From positions 1 through 21,900 of the forward strand of contig JBGQAL010000028.1 of the NCBI GenBank assembly GCA_041494285.1: a stretch of DNA of 21,900 nt, written 5' to 3'. This document shows positions 1 through 6,768 of the stretch, piece by piece. Within the stretch, counting starts at the first letter, position 1; each line of letters opens with the position of its first letter. The notes under the pieces are model-generated. The model saw nothing but the letters and a program-made list of their open reading frames with translations, had not been told where the DNA came from and made no database searches. Position numbers and translations under genes: made by a program. The DNA is from Fen-7 sp041494285 (GTDB lineage: Archaea > Halobacteriota > Methanosarcinia > Methanotrichales > Methanotrichaceae).

Positions 1-152
1 ATCTTGTCCTGGGGAATCGGTTTAACCACGATGATAAGTGCCTCCTGCTCGGCCAGATCTCTATCAACATAAATTCTTCCATTCTTATCAATCCTCTTAT
101 AGATAGGATCGATAAGCATCTCCCTTTCTTTTCCCACGAAATTGAATTTCAT
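1..152 (-). CDS. Partial small protein cut by the window edge, possibly AbrB/VapB-like
   Basis: Reading leftward from an ATG at 152 gives 50 open codons with no stop before base 1, so the gene's 3' part lies outside the window. The protein begins MKFNFVGKERE and continues with an NGRIYV stretch and then a short hydrophobic strand ALIIVVK. The pattern of basic residue, Gly-Arg, beta strand, acidic patch and second strand resembles small archaeal AbrB/VapB-type DNA-binding antitoxins, but this is only a resemblance. The frame stays open upstream of the ATG, with in-frame GTG (164) and TTG (167) codons, so the start is uncertain. An AT-rich stretch around 200-230 could hold its promoter. Confidence 0.4.
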   Translation of the reverse strand, partial: MKFNFVGKEREMLIDPIYKRIDKNGRIYVDRDLAEQEALIIVVKPIPQDK

Positions 153-289
153 GCTACTTGACACCAAATTGGTTAATATCCCTTCTATGGTTGTATATGT
201 TATTATTAGATATATAACTATTATGGTAATCTAAATCAACCAAAATAGTTAAATGCATTAAGTTAGTAATATTAATAATAGGTGTGTTG

Positions 290-529
290 ATGCGATTCCT
301 TCAAGACAAGATCGAGATCTTCGGGAAATGTTTAGATCCAATTAATGAGTTTGGCGAAATGACTTCACGGATCTACAAGTGCAATCTTATTTCGAGGATT
401 GGACAAAAATATCTGAATAACATAGTTACTCAGGTGCCCAGTAAATGCAATCGATTTGCATACTTGGGTAAATATGGTAATCGAGGTTGCATCGGTTACT
501 ATGATGCCTTGATGGAATTTCAGGACTAA
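290..529 (+). CDS. Small hypothetical protein, about 79 aa
   Basis: This is an open frame from ATG 290; GTG 284 is an alternative start. It encodes a mildly basic protein with several cysteines (KCNL, KCNR, GCIG) and a Tyr/Gly-rich C-terminal third. There is no transmembrane segment and no motif that I recognise. No convincing SD site precedes the start, although an AT-rich leader (about 180-280) could supply a promoter shared divergently with the gene at 1-152. It could be a real small protein, a fragment of a decayed larger gene, or a chance frame. The surrounding DNA contains no long genes, which favours decayed accessory DNA. Confidence 0.3.
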   Translation: MRFLQDKIEIFGKCLDPINEFGEMTSRIYKCNLISRIGQKYLNNIVTQVPSKCNRFAYLGKYGNRGCIGYYDALMEFQD

Positions 530-723
530 ATAGCATAGAAGGGAGCGGTGATACTACACGAATTCAGACCAAGTGGCTATTATCCAAGGGGTTCCCCTTA
601 CCGCAGTCGGCTGAACATCAACGGATTATGAACTATGATGATTTGTAGTCAAGAGATGGACCGAATATTGCCGCGACCTTAGGAAGAAGCGAAGGCTTGG
701 AAATGGTTCAGGGAGGAATTGAG

Positions 724-1008
724 ATGAACAAATACTATTTTATCACATATATAACTCGCAAATTGGGAAGAGAGTATCTCGAAAGCGACGTTATCAACGA
801 ACATCCGTTTAATTGGCTCAAGAAAGCTCAATCGGAAATCAATCATAAGATAGTCCTCGCTGGGTGGCAAGAGATCTCTGAAGAAGAATACAGTATGTAC
901 GACGATGACAGAATGAAGAGCGATCTTATTCTGCCGAGAGAAACCTCGGCCGATTTAAATAGGGTGGAAGAACTGGGGCCATCTGGTCAGAAAGGTCTGG
1001 AAAGCTGA
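724..1008 (+). CDS. Small hypothetical protein, 94 aa
   Basis: I chose ATG 724 over the upstream in-frame ATG 697 because a good SD site (GGGAGGA, about 710-716) lies 7 nt before it. The N-terminal part is a short aromatic beta-rich stretch (NKYYFITYITRK), followed by a helical region and then VLAGWQEISEEEY. This strand-helix-strand ending in a Trp pattern resembles small soluble proteins found in mobile or accessory DNA, but I cannot name a family. The C-terminal 30 residues are polar and probably disordered. The SD and protein-like composition support translation; the function is unknown. Confidence 0.5.
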   Translation: MNKYYFITYITRKLGREYLESDVINEHPFNWLKKAQSEINHKIVLAGWQEISEEEYSMYDDDRMKSDLILPRETSADLNRVEELGPSGQKGLES

Positions 1009-1349
1009 AACCTGCTTGAGGATCTGGAGAGTGAGAAAGAGTATGATCGTCAATCAGGGTTGCATAAGAGAAGCGCGCCGTTATTTAATAAAGCTCAGAA
1101 AATTGATTTTTAAAATGACGTTTACGCCCCGGATCTTCTCCCTCAATGAATCATAGGACCAGGACACAGAAGAATAGAAGGCTATGGGATGGCTGGCCAA
1201 GTCGGGAGCTGGAAGCCAGGGTCAAGCCTGGATTCCGGCTGATCCCTTATGTGCCATGACTGTCAGGGAGAATGAGATTGGACACATAAGGTTTGCGACA
1301 ATTCCTAAATCATGCAGGGCAAGAAGAGATTAATTACTAAGTAATTATA
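1009..1349. other. Intergenic stretch with a strong stem-loop
   Basis: I found no convincing gene here. The notable element is a near-perfect hairpin at 1204-1246: GGG and AGCTGGAA, one bulged base, CCAGG, a six-base loop GTCAAG, then CCTGG, TTCCGGCT and CCC. That is about 16 pairs with one G-U pair and small internal mismatches. It may be a small RNA, a decayed dispersed palindromic repeat or a transcript end. Confidence 0.45.
1331..1347 (-). terminator. Palindrome just downstream of tRNA-Gly
   Basis: A perfect inverted repeat (TAATTAC, TAA, GTAATTA) begins two bases beyond the tRNA discriminator base on the minus strand. It could be a 3' processing or transcript-end signal. It is AT-only apart from one G-C pair per arm, so the hairpin would be weak. 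Confidence 0.35.
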
Positions 1350-1421
1350 TGCGCTGATCGGGATTCGAACCCGAGTTTAGGCGTTGGCAACGCCTAGTGA
1401 TAACCGCTACACTATCAGCGC
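1350..1421 (-). tRNA. tRNA-Gly (anticodon GCC)
   Basis: The minus strand folds as a complete cloverleaf. The acceptor is GCGCTGA/TCAGCGC with discriminator A. The D arm closes as GTG/CAC. The anticodon stem AGGCG/CGCCT carries the loop TTGCCAA, so the anticodon is GCC, reading GGC and GGU glycine codons. The T arm is TCGGG/CCCGA with loop TTCGAAT. There is no intron and no encoded 3' CCA; CCA would be added after transcription. The gene stands alone between small hypothetical genes and the oppositely oriented flavoprotein gene. Confidence 0.96.
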
Positions 1422-1425
1422 GTTA

Positions 1426-1480
1426 GCCCCTTGGGGCACCACCTCCCATTTACCTTCTAAGGTAAAAACATTGCGGGAGG
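1426..1480. repeat. Two hairpins upstream of the tRNA gene
   Basis: GCCCC-TT-GGGGC (1426-1437) is followed by a nested inverted repeat. Its outer arms are CCTCCC (1442-1447) and GGGAGG (1475-1480); its inner arms are TTTACCTT (1449-1456) and AAGGTAAA (1459-1466). These lie where the tRNA-Gly promoter would be expected, and no clear TATA box is visible there. Confidence 0.4.
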
Positions 1481-1550
1481 ATGCTAGTATCCAGAACTAA
1501 CTGCATCAGAAGGAGAATTCGGTTGGATGGGCAGGGGAACCTGTTTGCAT

Positions 1551-1590
1551 ACCTTTTATCTACCATGAGTCGGGCTTAACTATTGGTGAG
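1551..1590 (+). promoter_or_regulatory. Putative promoter and SD for the flavoprotein/RaSEA operon
   Basis: A TATA-like ACCTTTTATC (1551-1560) would place the transcription start near 1580. A clear SD GGTGAG (1585-1590) lies 5 nt before the TTG start at 1596. The SD is good evidence for that unusual start; the TATA call is weaker. Confidence 0.4.
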
Positions 1591-1595
1591 TTCGG

Positions 1596-2495
1596 TTGCA
1601 TGACGTTATAGTCGTGGGGGCAGGTCCAGCAGGACTAACATCGGGCATGTACTGCGCCAGAGGCGGAAAGAAGACGCTAGTCCTGGGAAATATCTACGGG
1701 TCTCAGCAATCTATGGGAGGCGTCTACGAGAACTACCCGGGCTTCCCAGACGGCGTAATGGGCATGGAACTATCTGAGGCGATGCTTGCCCAGGCCCAGA
1801 AGTTCGGGATCGAGTACCAAACGGAGATGGTGCAGAAAATAGTTCATCTTGGTGATGTTTTCCGGGTTAAAACGGAGAACTGGCAGTACGAGGGGAAGGC
1901 CATTATACTCACCATGGGTGCGAGCCATCGCAAGCTGGAAGTGCCCGGAGAGAAGGAGTTCGCTGGCAGAGGTATCTCTTACTGCGTCCATTGCGACGGG
2001 ACACTCTTCAAGAACAGGACGGTGGCTGTGGTGGGCTACGGCAACGGTGCGGCCAGGGGAGTTCTGTATCTGACGAACATCTGCGAAAAGGTCCACCTCC
2101 TGACGGCAAAGGGGTCTCTGATAGCGGAGGCGGTTTATCTTGAGCGGATCGGAAAATTGACCAACTTCACCGCTACCTACGGCGCAGAAGTCATCCGGAT
2201 AGTTGGAAATGACGTCGTTTCCGGCGTAGAGTTCACCGTTGGCGAGACTCCCAGGTCTTTAAAGGTGGATGGAGTCTTCGTGGAGATGGGCATGGAGCCC
2301 AACACAGAACTGGCTGAGGGATTGGGCCTTGAAATGACTAAAGGGGGTTACATAAAGGTGAACCGGCTCAACCAGGAGACCAGCATGCCCGGCGTCTTCG
2401 CTGCAGGAGATATCACCGGCGGCAGGATGCAGGTTGCCACTGCCGTGGGTTCCGGTGCCTCGGCTGCCATAAGCGCAATGCAGTACTTAGGATAG
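1596..2495 (+). CDS. Thioredoxin-reductase-like flavoprotein lacking the NADPH motif
   Basis: This 299-residue FAD flavoprotein has thioredoxin-reductase architecture. The FAD dinucleotide motif GAGPAG is at 8-13, the redox pair C130-V-H-C133 is followed by DG, and the C-terminal FAD motif GVFAAGDITG is at 267-276. The second Rossmann motif is altered to GYGNGAARG (147-155). The segment that normally holds the HRR...R residues gripping the NADPH 2'-phosphate reads TAKGSLIAE. Family knowledge: a Methanocaldococcus reductase without this NADPH signature takes electrons from F420H2, and ferredoxin-dependent forms also exist, so the donor here is probably not NADPH. Translation starts at TTG 1596 behind SD GGTGAG. 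The next gene, RaSEA, begins 3 nt after the stop, so the two are co-transcribed. Likely cytosolic, reducing a thioredoxin-like partner. Confidence 0.88.
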   Translation: MHDVIVVGAGPAGLTSGMYCARGGKKTLVLGNIYGSQQSMGGVYENYPGFPDGVMGMELSEAMLAQAQKFGIEYQTEMVQKIVHLGDVFRVKTENWQYEGKAIILTMGASHRKLEVPGEKEFAGRGISYCVHCDGTLFKNRTVAVVGYGNGAARGVLYLTNICEKVHLLTAKGSLIAEAVYLERIGKLTNFTATYGAEVIRIVGNDVVSGVEFTVGETPRSLKVDGVFVEMGMEPNTELAEGLGLEMTKGGYIKVNRLNQETSMPGVFAAGDITGGRMQVATAVGSGASAAISAMQYLG

Positions 2496-2498
2496 ATC

Positions 2499-3458
2499 AT
2501 GGCCTCTACAGAAAAGTGCCTCGATCCGACCAGGCCCGTGGCGGTTTGGTCCTCTCAGGATCTCCTGGACGGACGTCCTGTGAAGTCTCTGACGATTATC
2601 TTGAGGACTGTGGGCTGCAGATGGAACAGGTGTACCATGTGCGGCTACGCCAGCGAGGGAGCACCTGCCACGGCCGATGATCTGATGGTTCAGTTCAATG
2701 TGGCCATGAAGAAGCTCTCATCAGAGGACCGGGTGGTCAAGATCTACACAAGCGGGAGCTTTCTCGACCCTCTGGAGATGCCGGAGGAGGCCAGGACAAA
2801 GATCCTGGAGGATCTTCAGAGTCGTGGCATAGAGAAGCTGGTCATCGAGTCCCGGCCTGAGTACATCACTCAAAACCGCGTAAAGGAGTGTTTGTCCAGT
2901 ATAAAAACTGAGTTTGCGATAGGCTTGGAGACCGCCAACGATCTCGTCCGGCAGAAGATAATACGCAAAGGATTCACTTTTCAGGACTTTTGCGATGCAT
3001 CGAAGACAGTACACGATCAGGGTGGAAAGGTCAAAGCCTACCTTCTGCTCAAGCCTCCATTTCTCTCCGAGGGTGAGGCCATAAGGGATGCCGTCTCCTC
3101 GGCCAAGGCCGCGAGCCAGCACGCGGATATTCTATCCCTCAACCTCTGCAACATCCAGCGGGGTACCATGGTAGAGCGTCTCTGGGAGCGTGGTGAGTAC
3201 AGGCCGCCGTGGCTATGGTCTGCCGTGGAAGTGCTGAAGAACGTCTCATATCCTATCATCTGCGATCCCGTTGCTGCAGGTACAAGGCGTGGGCCACACA
3301 ACTGCGGAGAGTGTGATGCGGCCATCGCGAAGGCTATCAGAAGCCATGACTTGACCCAGGACCCAGGGATCTTCGAGGACATGGAATGCAGATGCAAACC
3401 CACTTGGCAGAAGATGGTGGAGCTGGAGGAGCAGACCTTCGGAACGCCGCTTGTTTGA
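2499..3458 (+). CDS. raSEA: Archaeosine biosynthesis radical SAM protein RaSEA
   Basis: This 319-residue radical SAM enzyme matches the archaeal RaSEA family. RaSEA works with ArcS to turn the lysine adduct of preQ0 at tRNA position 15 into archaeosine. The cluster-binding cysteines are C40-x4-C45-x2-C48, in GCRWNRCTMCGY, a wider first spacing than the classic CX3CX2C. A TSGSFLD stretch (85-91) and a GLETA stretch (142-146) fit the partial TIM barrel. The C-terminal part carries C269-x2-C272 and C297-x-C299, possibly a second metal or cluster site. ATG 2499 follows the flavoprotein stop by 3 nt, which suggests translational coupling. A co-encoded reductase could conceivably supply electrons for the radical SAM cluster, but that is inference. 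ArcS itself is not in the window. Confidence 0.85.
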   Translation: MASTEKCLDPTRPVAVWSSQDLLDGRPVKSLTIILRTVGCRWNRCTMCGYASEGAPATADDLMVQFNVAMKKLSSEDRVVKIYTSGSFLDPLEMPEEARTKILEDLQSRGIEKLVIESRPEYITQNRVKECLSSIKTEFAIGLETANDLVRQKIIRKGFTFQDFCDASKTVHDQGGKVKAYLLLKPPFLSEGEAIRDAVSSAKAASQHADILSLNLCNIQRGTMVERLWERGEYRPPWLWSAVEVLKNVSYPIICDPVAAGTRRGPHNCGECDAAIAKAIRSHDLTQDPGIFEDMECRCKPTWQKMVELEEQTFGTPLV

Positions 3459-3484
3459 AGCTGGATCAGCCTGGGACACCGAGA

Positions 3485-3503
3485 TCATTCTTCTTTTCTT
3501 TTG
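3485..3503 (+). terminator. T-rich tract after RaSEA
   Basis: A pyrimidine-rich run (CATTCTTCTTTTCTTTTG) lies about 27 nt beyond the RaSEA stop. Archaeal RNA polymerase ends transcription at such T tracts without needing a hairpin. Confidence 0.45.
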
Positions 3504-3675
3504 CCCGAGAATCGATTACTTTCTGAATTTTCATGTAATTTGGAGGATTTAATTCCTGAATTCACCGCTCATTTTTCGGAAAAGTGCAATGTTAGTAAAG
3601 ACAGATCATCAACGCTACCATCTATTTATAATTATTATAAACTCTCTTTTAAGTCTTACATTTTCGTAGATAAGT

Positions 3676-3710
3676 TGAAATATTTTAAAGTATAAATGCT
3701 TAAGTAGTGA
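3676..3710 (+). promoter_or_regulatory. Promoter candidate for the tandem UspA gene
   Basis: The AT-rich stretch contains GTATAAATGC (TATA at about 3691-3698), 26 nt before ATG 3717, which would give a near-leaderless transcript. A second TATA-like TTATAATTATTATAAAC lies near 3625-3641 and would give a leader of about 65 nt. The only SD-like bases are GTGA at 3706-3709, so I cannot decide between the two. Confidence 0.45.
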
Positions 3711-3716
3711 CCTTCA

Positions 3717-4652
3717 ATGTTTAAAAAGATTTTAGTACCGACTGACTTCTCGGCATATGCCCGAAAGGTCCTGGAGTGCATAGGCGATATTCCAGGGCTA
3801 ACTGAAGTAGTGCTTCTGAACGTTGTTGCCAGGGACCCTCTGGCCAGAGTGTGGGACCCGGTGGCTGAAGCCAAGGAAGCAGAGAAGAAGCTTGCTATTG
3901 AGAAAAAGAACTTCAAAGCGCCTGGGATTAATGTAAAAGTAAGGGCAGTCTCCGCGTTGGAAGGAGACATCCCAGATGCGATCAACCAGATAGCGAAAGA
4001 AGAAGATGTTCAAATGGTGGTCATGGGAGCCCGCGGAAGGAGCCTCATAAGCAGCGCCCTCCTGGGAAGTTCATCCAGAAATGTCCTGCGCTTCGGTGAT
4101 CGGCACCTTCTAATCATGCGCTACAGGTTGCCCGGAGAATCCGACCTGGGGCCTGTTGGACCCAAAGCTACCTGGGTCAAGATTGCGGAGCCTCCAGAGG
4201 CGGAAACTATGGCGAAGTACTGCGCCAGGGTCTTCTCCAAGGTGCTGGTTCCCACGGACTTCTCTCAGCCTGCGGAAGCAGCGGTCTCCTTCGTCAAGGA
4301 CATCGGTAACATAGGTGAAATCGTATTGTTGCATGTGGTTTCCAAGGGTGAGTCGAAGGAGGAGATAGACTCGGCTATCAAAGAGTCTACAGATAAGCTC
4401 AATCGGATCGCCATGGAGCTTGGTAAGAATGGCCTGAAGGTAACGCCTCGCGTAGCTGTGGGTAGCCCCGTTGATATAATACGCTCCATGGCCGAAGAAG
4501 AGGATGTGTCGCTGATAGCGATGAGCTCTGTCGGTAAGGACACTTTGAGGACTGGAAGAATTGGAAGCAGGACCTACGACGTGGCGAACAGTACAAAGAG
4601 GCCCGTCCTTGTGGTCAGGCTAAAACCGGTCTATGAAGCCAAAATAGCCTGA
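3717..4652 (+). CDS. Tandem-domain universal stress protein (UspA family)
   Basis: The 311-residue protein is two Usp domains in series. Domain 1 (about 1-140) starts FKKILVPTDFS and has a complete nucleotide-binding motif, G104-x2-G107-x9-G117-S, which implies ATP binding. Domain 2 (about 172-305) starts FSKVLVPTDFS. Its motif is intact except that the first glycine is serine (S270-x2-G273-x9-G283-S), so its ATP binding may be weaker. A 30-residue linker joins the domains. Tandem Usp proteins are common in methanogenic archaea and are generally tied to stress or energy state; the target is not visible. The gene stands alone, with its own promoter region and a T-tract end, and has no operon partner. 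Confidence 0.9.
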   Translation: MFKKILVPTDFSAYARKVLECIGDIPGLTEVVLLNVVARDPLARVWDPVAEAKEAEKKLAIEKKNFKAPGINVKVRAVSALEGDIPDAINQIAKEEDVQMVVMGARGRSLISSALLGSSSRNVLRFGDRHLLIMRYRLPGESDLGPVGPKATWVKIAEPPEAETMAKYCARVFSKVLVPTDFSQPAEAAVSFVKDIGNIGEIVLLHVVSKGESKEEIDSAIKESTDKLNRIAMELGKNGLKVTPRVAVGSPVDIIRSMAEEEDVSLIAMSSVGKDTLRTGRIGSRTYDVANSTKRPVLVVRLKPVYEAKIA

Positions 4653-4658
4653 AATACG

Positions 4659-4685
4659 TCATTTTATTTTTAATTTTTGTATTTC
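4659..4685 (+). terminator. T-tract terminator after UspA
   Basis: Right after the stop the sequence is strongly T-rich (TTTTATTTTTAATTTTTGTATTT), a typical archaeal intrinsic terminator. Confidence 0.6.
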
Positions 4686-4853
4686 AACATTTTGTGAAGT
4701 AGCTAGGTAAATTTATTATTTATTACTGATAGAGAACAAGTATCTAGTCTAGACTGCCTGATTCTACCTTGTTCCAAGTTCATAACAACTTCTGCAGCCA
4801 TCGCAGGAGGATGTTTATGATACACACAGATTGTCAGCACACGATGAAGCTCA

Positions 4854-5018
4854 TCACGTTACATTGATGCAGTATGCTGAATGACATGCAACATCGTTTC
4901 CATGTACCCTTCCTCCTAAGCTTCCTCTGGACAGTTTCCAAAAGTCCTCGTCTATTCTCATCCCGTTTACGCTAATGTCCTTAACCGCTCTCGCTAATTT
5001 ATCACCATTAAACTTCAT
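4854..5018 (-). CDS. Short open frame of 54 codons, possible gene fragment
   Basis: From ATG 5018 leftward to TGA at 4854-4856 the frame reads as a plausible soluble peptide: MKFNGDKLARAVKDI, then RIDEDFWKL and a Gly-rich end. The open frame continues upstream of the ATG through NLVS until a stop about 27 nt before it. The left-edge gene shows the same run of residues around its start (NLVS...MKFN), so both could come from one small-protein family, or the match could be chance. There is no convincing SD. It is either a small gene or a fragment; the function is unknown. Confidence 0.22.
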   Translation of the reverse strand: MKFNGDKLARAVKDISVNGMRIDEDFWKLSRGSLGGRVHGNDVACHSAYCINVT

Positions 5019-5199
5019 GCTAACCAGATTGGATGAGATAGCCCTTTAAGCAAAATCAAGGGACCCTTGAGAACCTCACTTCAATATTAGCTCAGAGGCA
5101 AGGCTCCTGGCGCTATTTCTATTTTAATGTATCTGGGGCCAGGGGCATTTATTGATCCTCATATATTAGCCAATGCGAGATTCTTTATGAGATCTATTT

Positions 5200-5528
5200 A
5201 ATTTACCGGTATCATGCCGTCGAAGCATCGACCTGGCTGATGGACTGGAATATTTGGCTCAACTTATCTTTAGGGATGACTATACGGTGTATCTTATTGC
5301 AGAGTGGATCTCACTGTATATAATCTTGCCACTTCGAAAAGTCCAGAATATTGTTGATAACTGATAGCAGGGATTCCCCACTATTCTAATGGTTCCAACA
5401 AAATCCCGTTGTTCTCGAGTTAGATCAATTATCAGGGGAAGTCCCGTCAAGCCGATAACAGCGGTCATAGGAATACTGACCTCGTGGCTCAGCACATCGG
5501 GCCTTCGCTGCACATCCATCCGGATCAT
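5200..5528 (-). pseudogene. Remnant of a histidine kinase (HisKA plus F-box piece)
   Basis: The minus-strand frame 5528-5280 preserves a HisKA dimerisation/phosphoacceptor domain: LSHEVSIPMTAVIGLTGL followed by DLTREQRDFVGTIR. This matches the classic SHEIRTPMNAVIGLTG and DLTxEQRDYVETIR signature and keeps the phosphoacceptor His. In another frame, 5286-5212 reads VIPKDKLSQIFQSISQVDAST, the conserved segment after the G1 box of the ATPase domain in hybrid kinases. More than 100 residues that should separate the two, including the N box, are missing. A frameshift joins them, and stops follow (TGA at 5212-5214). The gene was deleted internally and is dead. The intact receiver gene at 5819 is nearby but on the other strand. 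Confidence 0.75.
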
Positions 5529-5764
5529 TGACTCTTTATGAGCAAAGATTATGACTTTTTTTGTTTCAAAATTTGAGATATGGCAAGGTATATCAGGCGA
5601 GTTAATAGTTTAATTGCAGAGTGAGGATTATCGTGCGTAATGAAACCAAAGAGGAACATAATAAGAAATTCTCGTTATAGATGACGCTTCGTATATGCAA
5701 GGTGCTCAGTGCATATTGATCGCATGATGACACGGAGTGTACGAAGCGGTCATCGGAAAAGAAG

Positions 5765-5812
5765 CATATATCATGAGGGAACTGAAGTAGCGATCGAGAT
5801 ACTATAAGGTGA
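5765..5812 (+). promoter_or_regulatory. Promoter and SD for the response regulator
   Basis: A purine-rich BRE-like GGAAAAGAAG is followed by the TATA-like CATATATC (5765-5772), which predicts a start near 5793. SD AAGGTGA (5806-5812) lies 6 nt before ATG 5819. An inverted repeat ATATGCA/TGCATAT (5693-5716) sits about 50 nt upstream of the TATA box. Confidence 0.5.
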
Positions 5813-5818
5813 AATGTA

Positions 5819-6250
5819 ATGGATACAAAATTCATACTAATAGTAGATGACGATAAAACGATTCTCGAAGGTTTCAAGGTTCTTCTGGAGACGAAGAAGT
5901 ACAAGATAAGCACCGCGGAAAATGGCCGAGAGGCCCTAGAAAAGGTCCGCAATAACTTCTACAACCTGGCGCTGTTGGACATCAAACTTCCGGATATGGA
6001 GGGAACTGACCTAATCTTGGAGTTTCGCCAGATCAACCCCGAAATAAAAACAATTGTTGTCACGGGCTATTCCACCCGAGAAAATGCTATTAATTCTCTG
6101 AACCTTGGAGCGGATGGGTATCTAGAGAAGCCTGTGACGCCAGGAAAACTGCTAGGAATAGTGGCAGATAAATTGCATGAACAAGAAACCGAGAACAGGC
6201 TGTACGAGGATACAGTGAATGAGCTGCTAGGAAGTAGTACTCAAGAGTAG
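5819..6250 (+). CDS. Single-domain response regulator (CheY-like receiver)
   Basis: The 143-residue protein is one receiver domain. The acidic pocket is D10-D11-D12, the phosphoacceptor is D54 (ALLDIKLPD), the switch Thr is T82 (VVTGYS) and the conserved Lys is K104 (LEKPVTPGK). After about residue 118 there is only a short acidic helix and no output domain, so it must act through protein contacts, for example in a phosphorelay. ATG 5819 is supported by SD AAGGTGA 6 nt upstream. The best candidate partner is the PAS histidine kinase on the opposite strand (8307-6769). The kinase remnant at 5200-5528 may be a lost former partner. Confidence 0.92.
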   Translation: MDTKFILIVDDDKTILEGFKVLLETKKYKISTAENGREALEKVRNNFYNLALLDIKLPDMEGTDLILEFRQINPEIKTIVVTGYSTRENAINSLNLGADGYLEKPVTPGKLLGIVADKLHEQETENRLYEDTVNELLGSSTQE

Positions 6251-6370
6251 CATAGTATGGATTGATATGTATAGTTTTCACAATCTTCAGCAACTTGTGC
6301 AAACGTGGCTTCCTGGGTGGTGGCGGTAAAGCTTTTGAGCCTATCTGTTCAAAAATCGCTTATAGTGCCT

Positions 6371-6721
6371 TTAGACATCTCTCCCCTTAACTAGACCATG
6401 GACGACAAACATGGCTTTGACAACATATTCTATTTTCTTTTTGACGATCTCTCTTCCCATTGCAGTGATATAGTAGTTCTTAGTCTTCATATCGCCCTGT
6501 TCATGCTTAGCTTGGAGGATTCCTGCTTCTTCAAATGAATACAGGATCTGATAGATTGTACTTTGAGTTAGGAAGACTTTTGTTTCGAGAAAAAGTTCTT
6601 CGGTCAGATCTTTTCCGCTCATCGGTTTTTTGGATAGCATTGACAGTATTATTATTTCTTTGTTTGCTTTAATGTTCCGAGCTAGAACATCGTGATAACT
6701 CTCGCCATGTTCATCTATCAT
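6371..6721 (-). CDS. PadR-like winged-helix transcriptional regulator
   Basis: The 116-residue protein is dominated by a winged-helix domain. The helix EIIILSMLSKKPMSGKDLTEEL is followed by the recognition-helix region FLTQSTIYQILYSFEEAGIL and a wing with KTKNYYITAMGREIV. The TIYQIL...LEEAG-type pattern and the Y-x-ITxxG wing are typical of PadR/ArsR-like regulators. The C-terminal helix is short, so dimerisation probably relies on the last 25 residues. The gene lies 47 nt downstream of the histidine kinase gene on the same strand, so they may be co-transcribed. A sensor kinase next to a DNA-binding protein that lacks a receiver domain is an odd pairing. No clear SD precedes ATG 6721. Confidence 0.8.
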   Translation of the reverse strand: MIDEHGESYHDVLARNIKANKEIIILSMLSKKPMSGKDLTEELFLETKVFLTQSTIYQILYSFEEAGILQAKHEQGDMKTKNYYITAMGREIVKKKIEYVVKAMFVVHGLVKGRDV

Positions 6722-6768
6722 TTTTGTATCACGAATTCCGTATTACAACGATACATTTGCATTCCAAG

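Larger units (their letters stand above)
4653..5199. other. Decayed non-coding region between UspA and the kinase remnant
   Basis: Apart from the T tract at its left end and one short minus-strand frame (4854-5018), I see no gene in this stretch. It contains a perfect TCAAGGG-A-CCCTTGA palindrome at 5056-5070. Frequent stops in all frames and nearby pseudogene remains suggest this is eroding sequence. Confidence 0.4.

Noticed and set aside
586..599. AAGGGG-TT-CCCCTT palindrome
   Set aside because: Short, with a two-base loop and no nearby gene boundary that would give it a role.
3501..3695. 64-codon plus-strand frame after RaSEA
   Set aside because: It starts with TTG inside the T-rich terminator, has no SD, and runs through the AT-rich UspA promoter region; composition looks non-coding.
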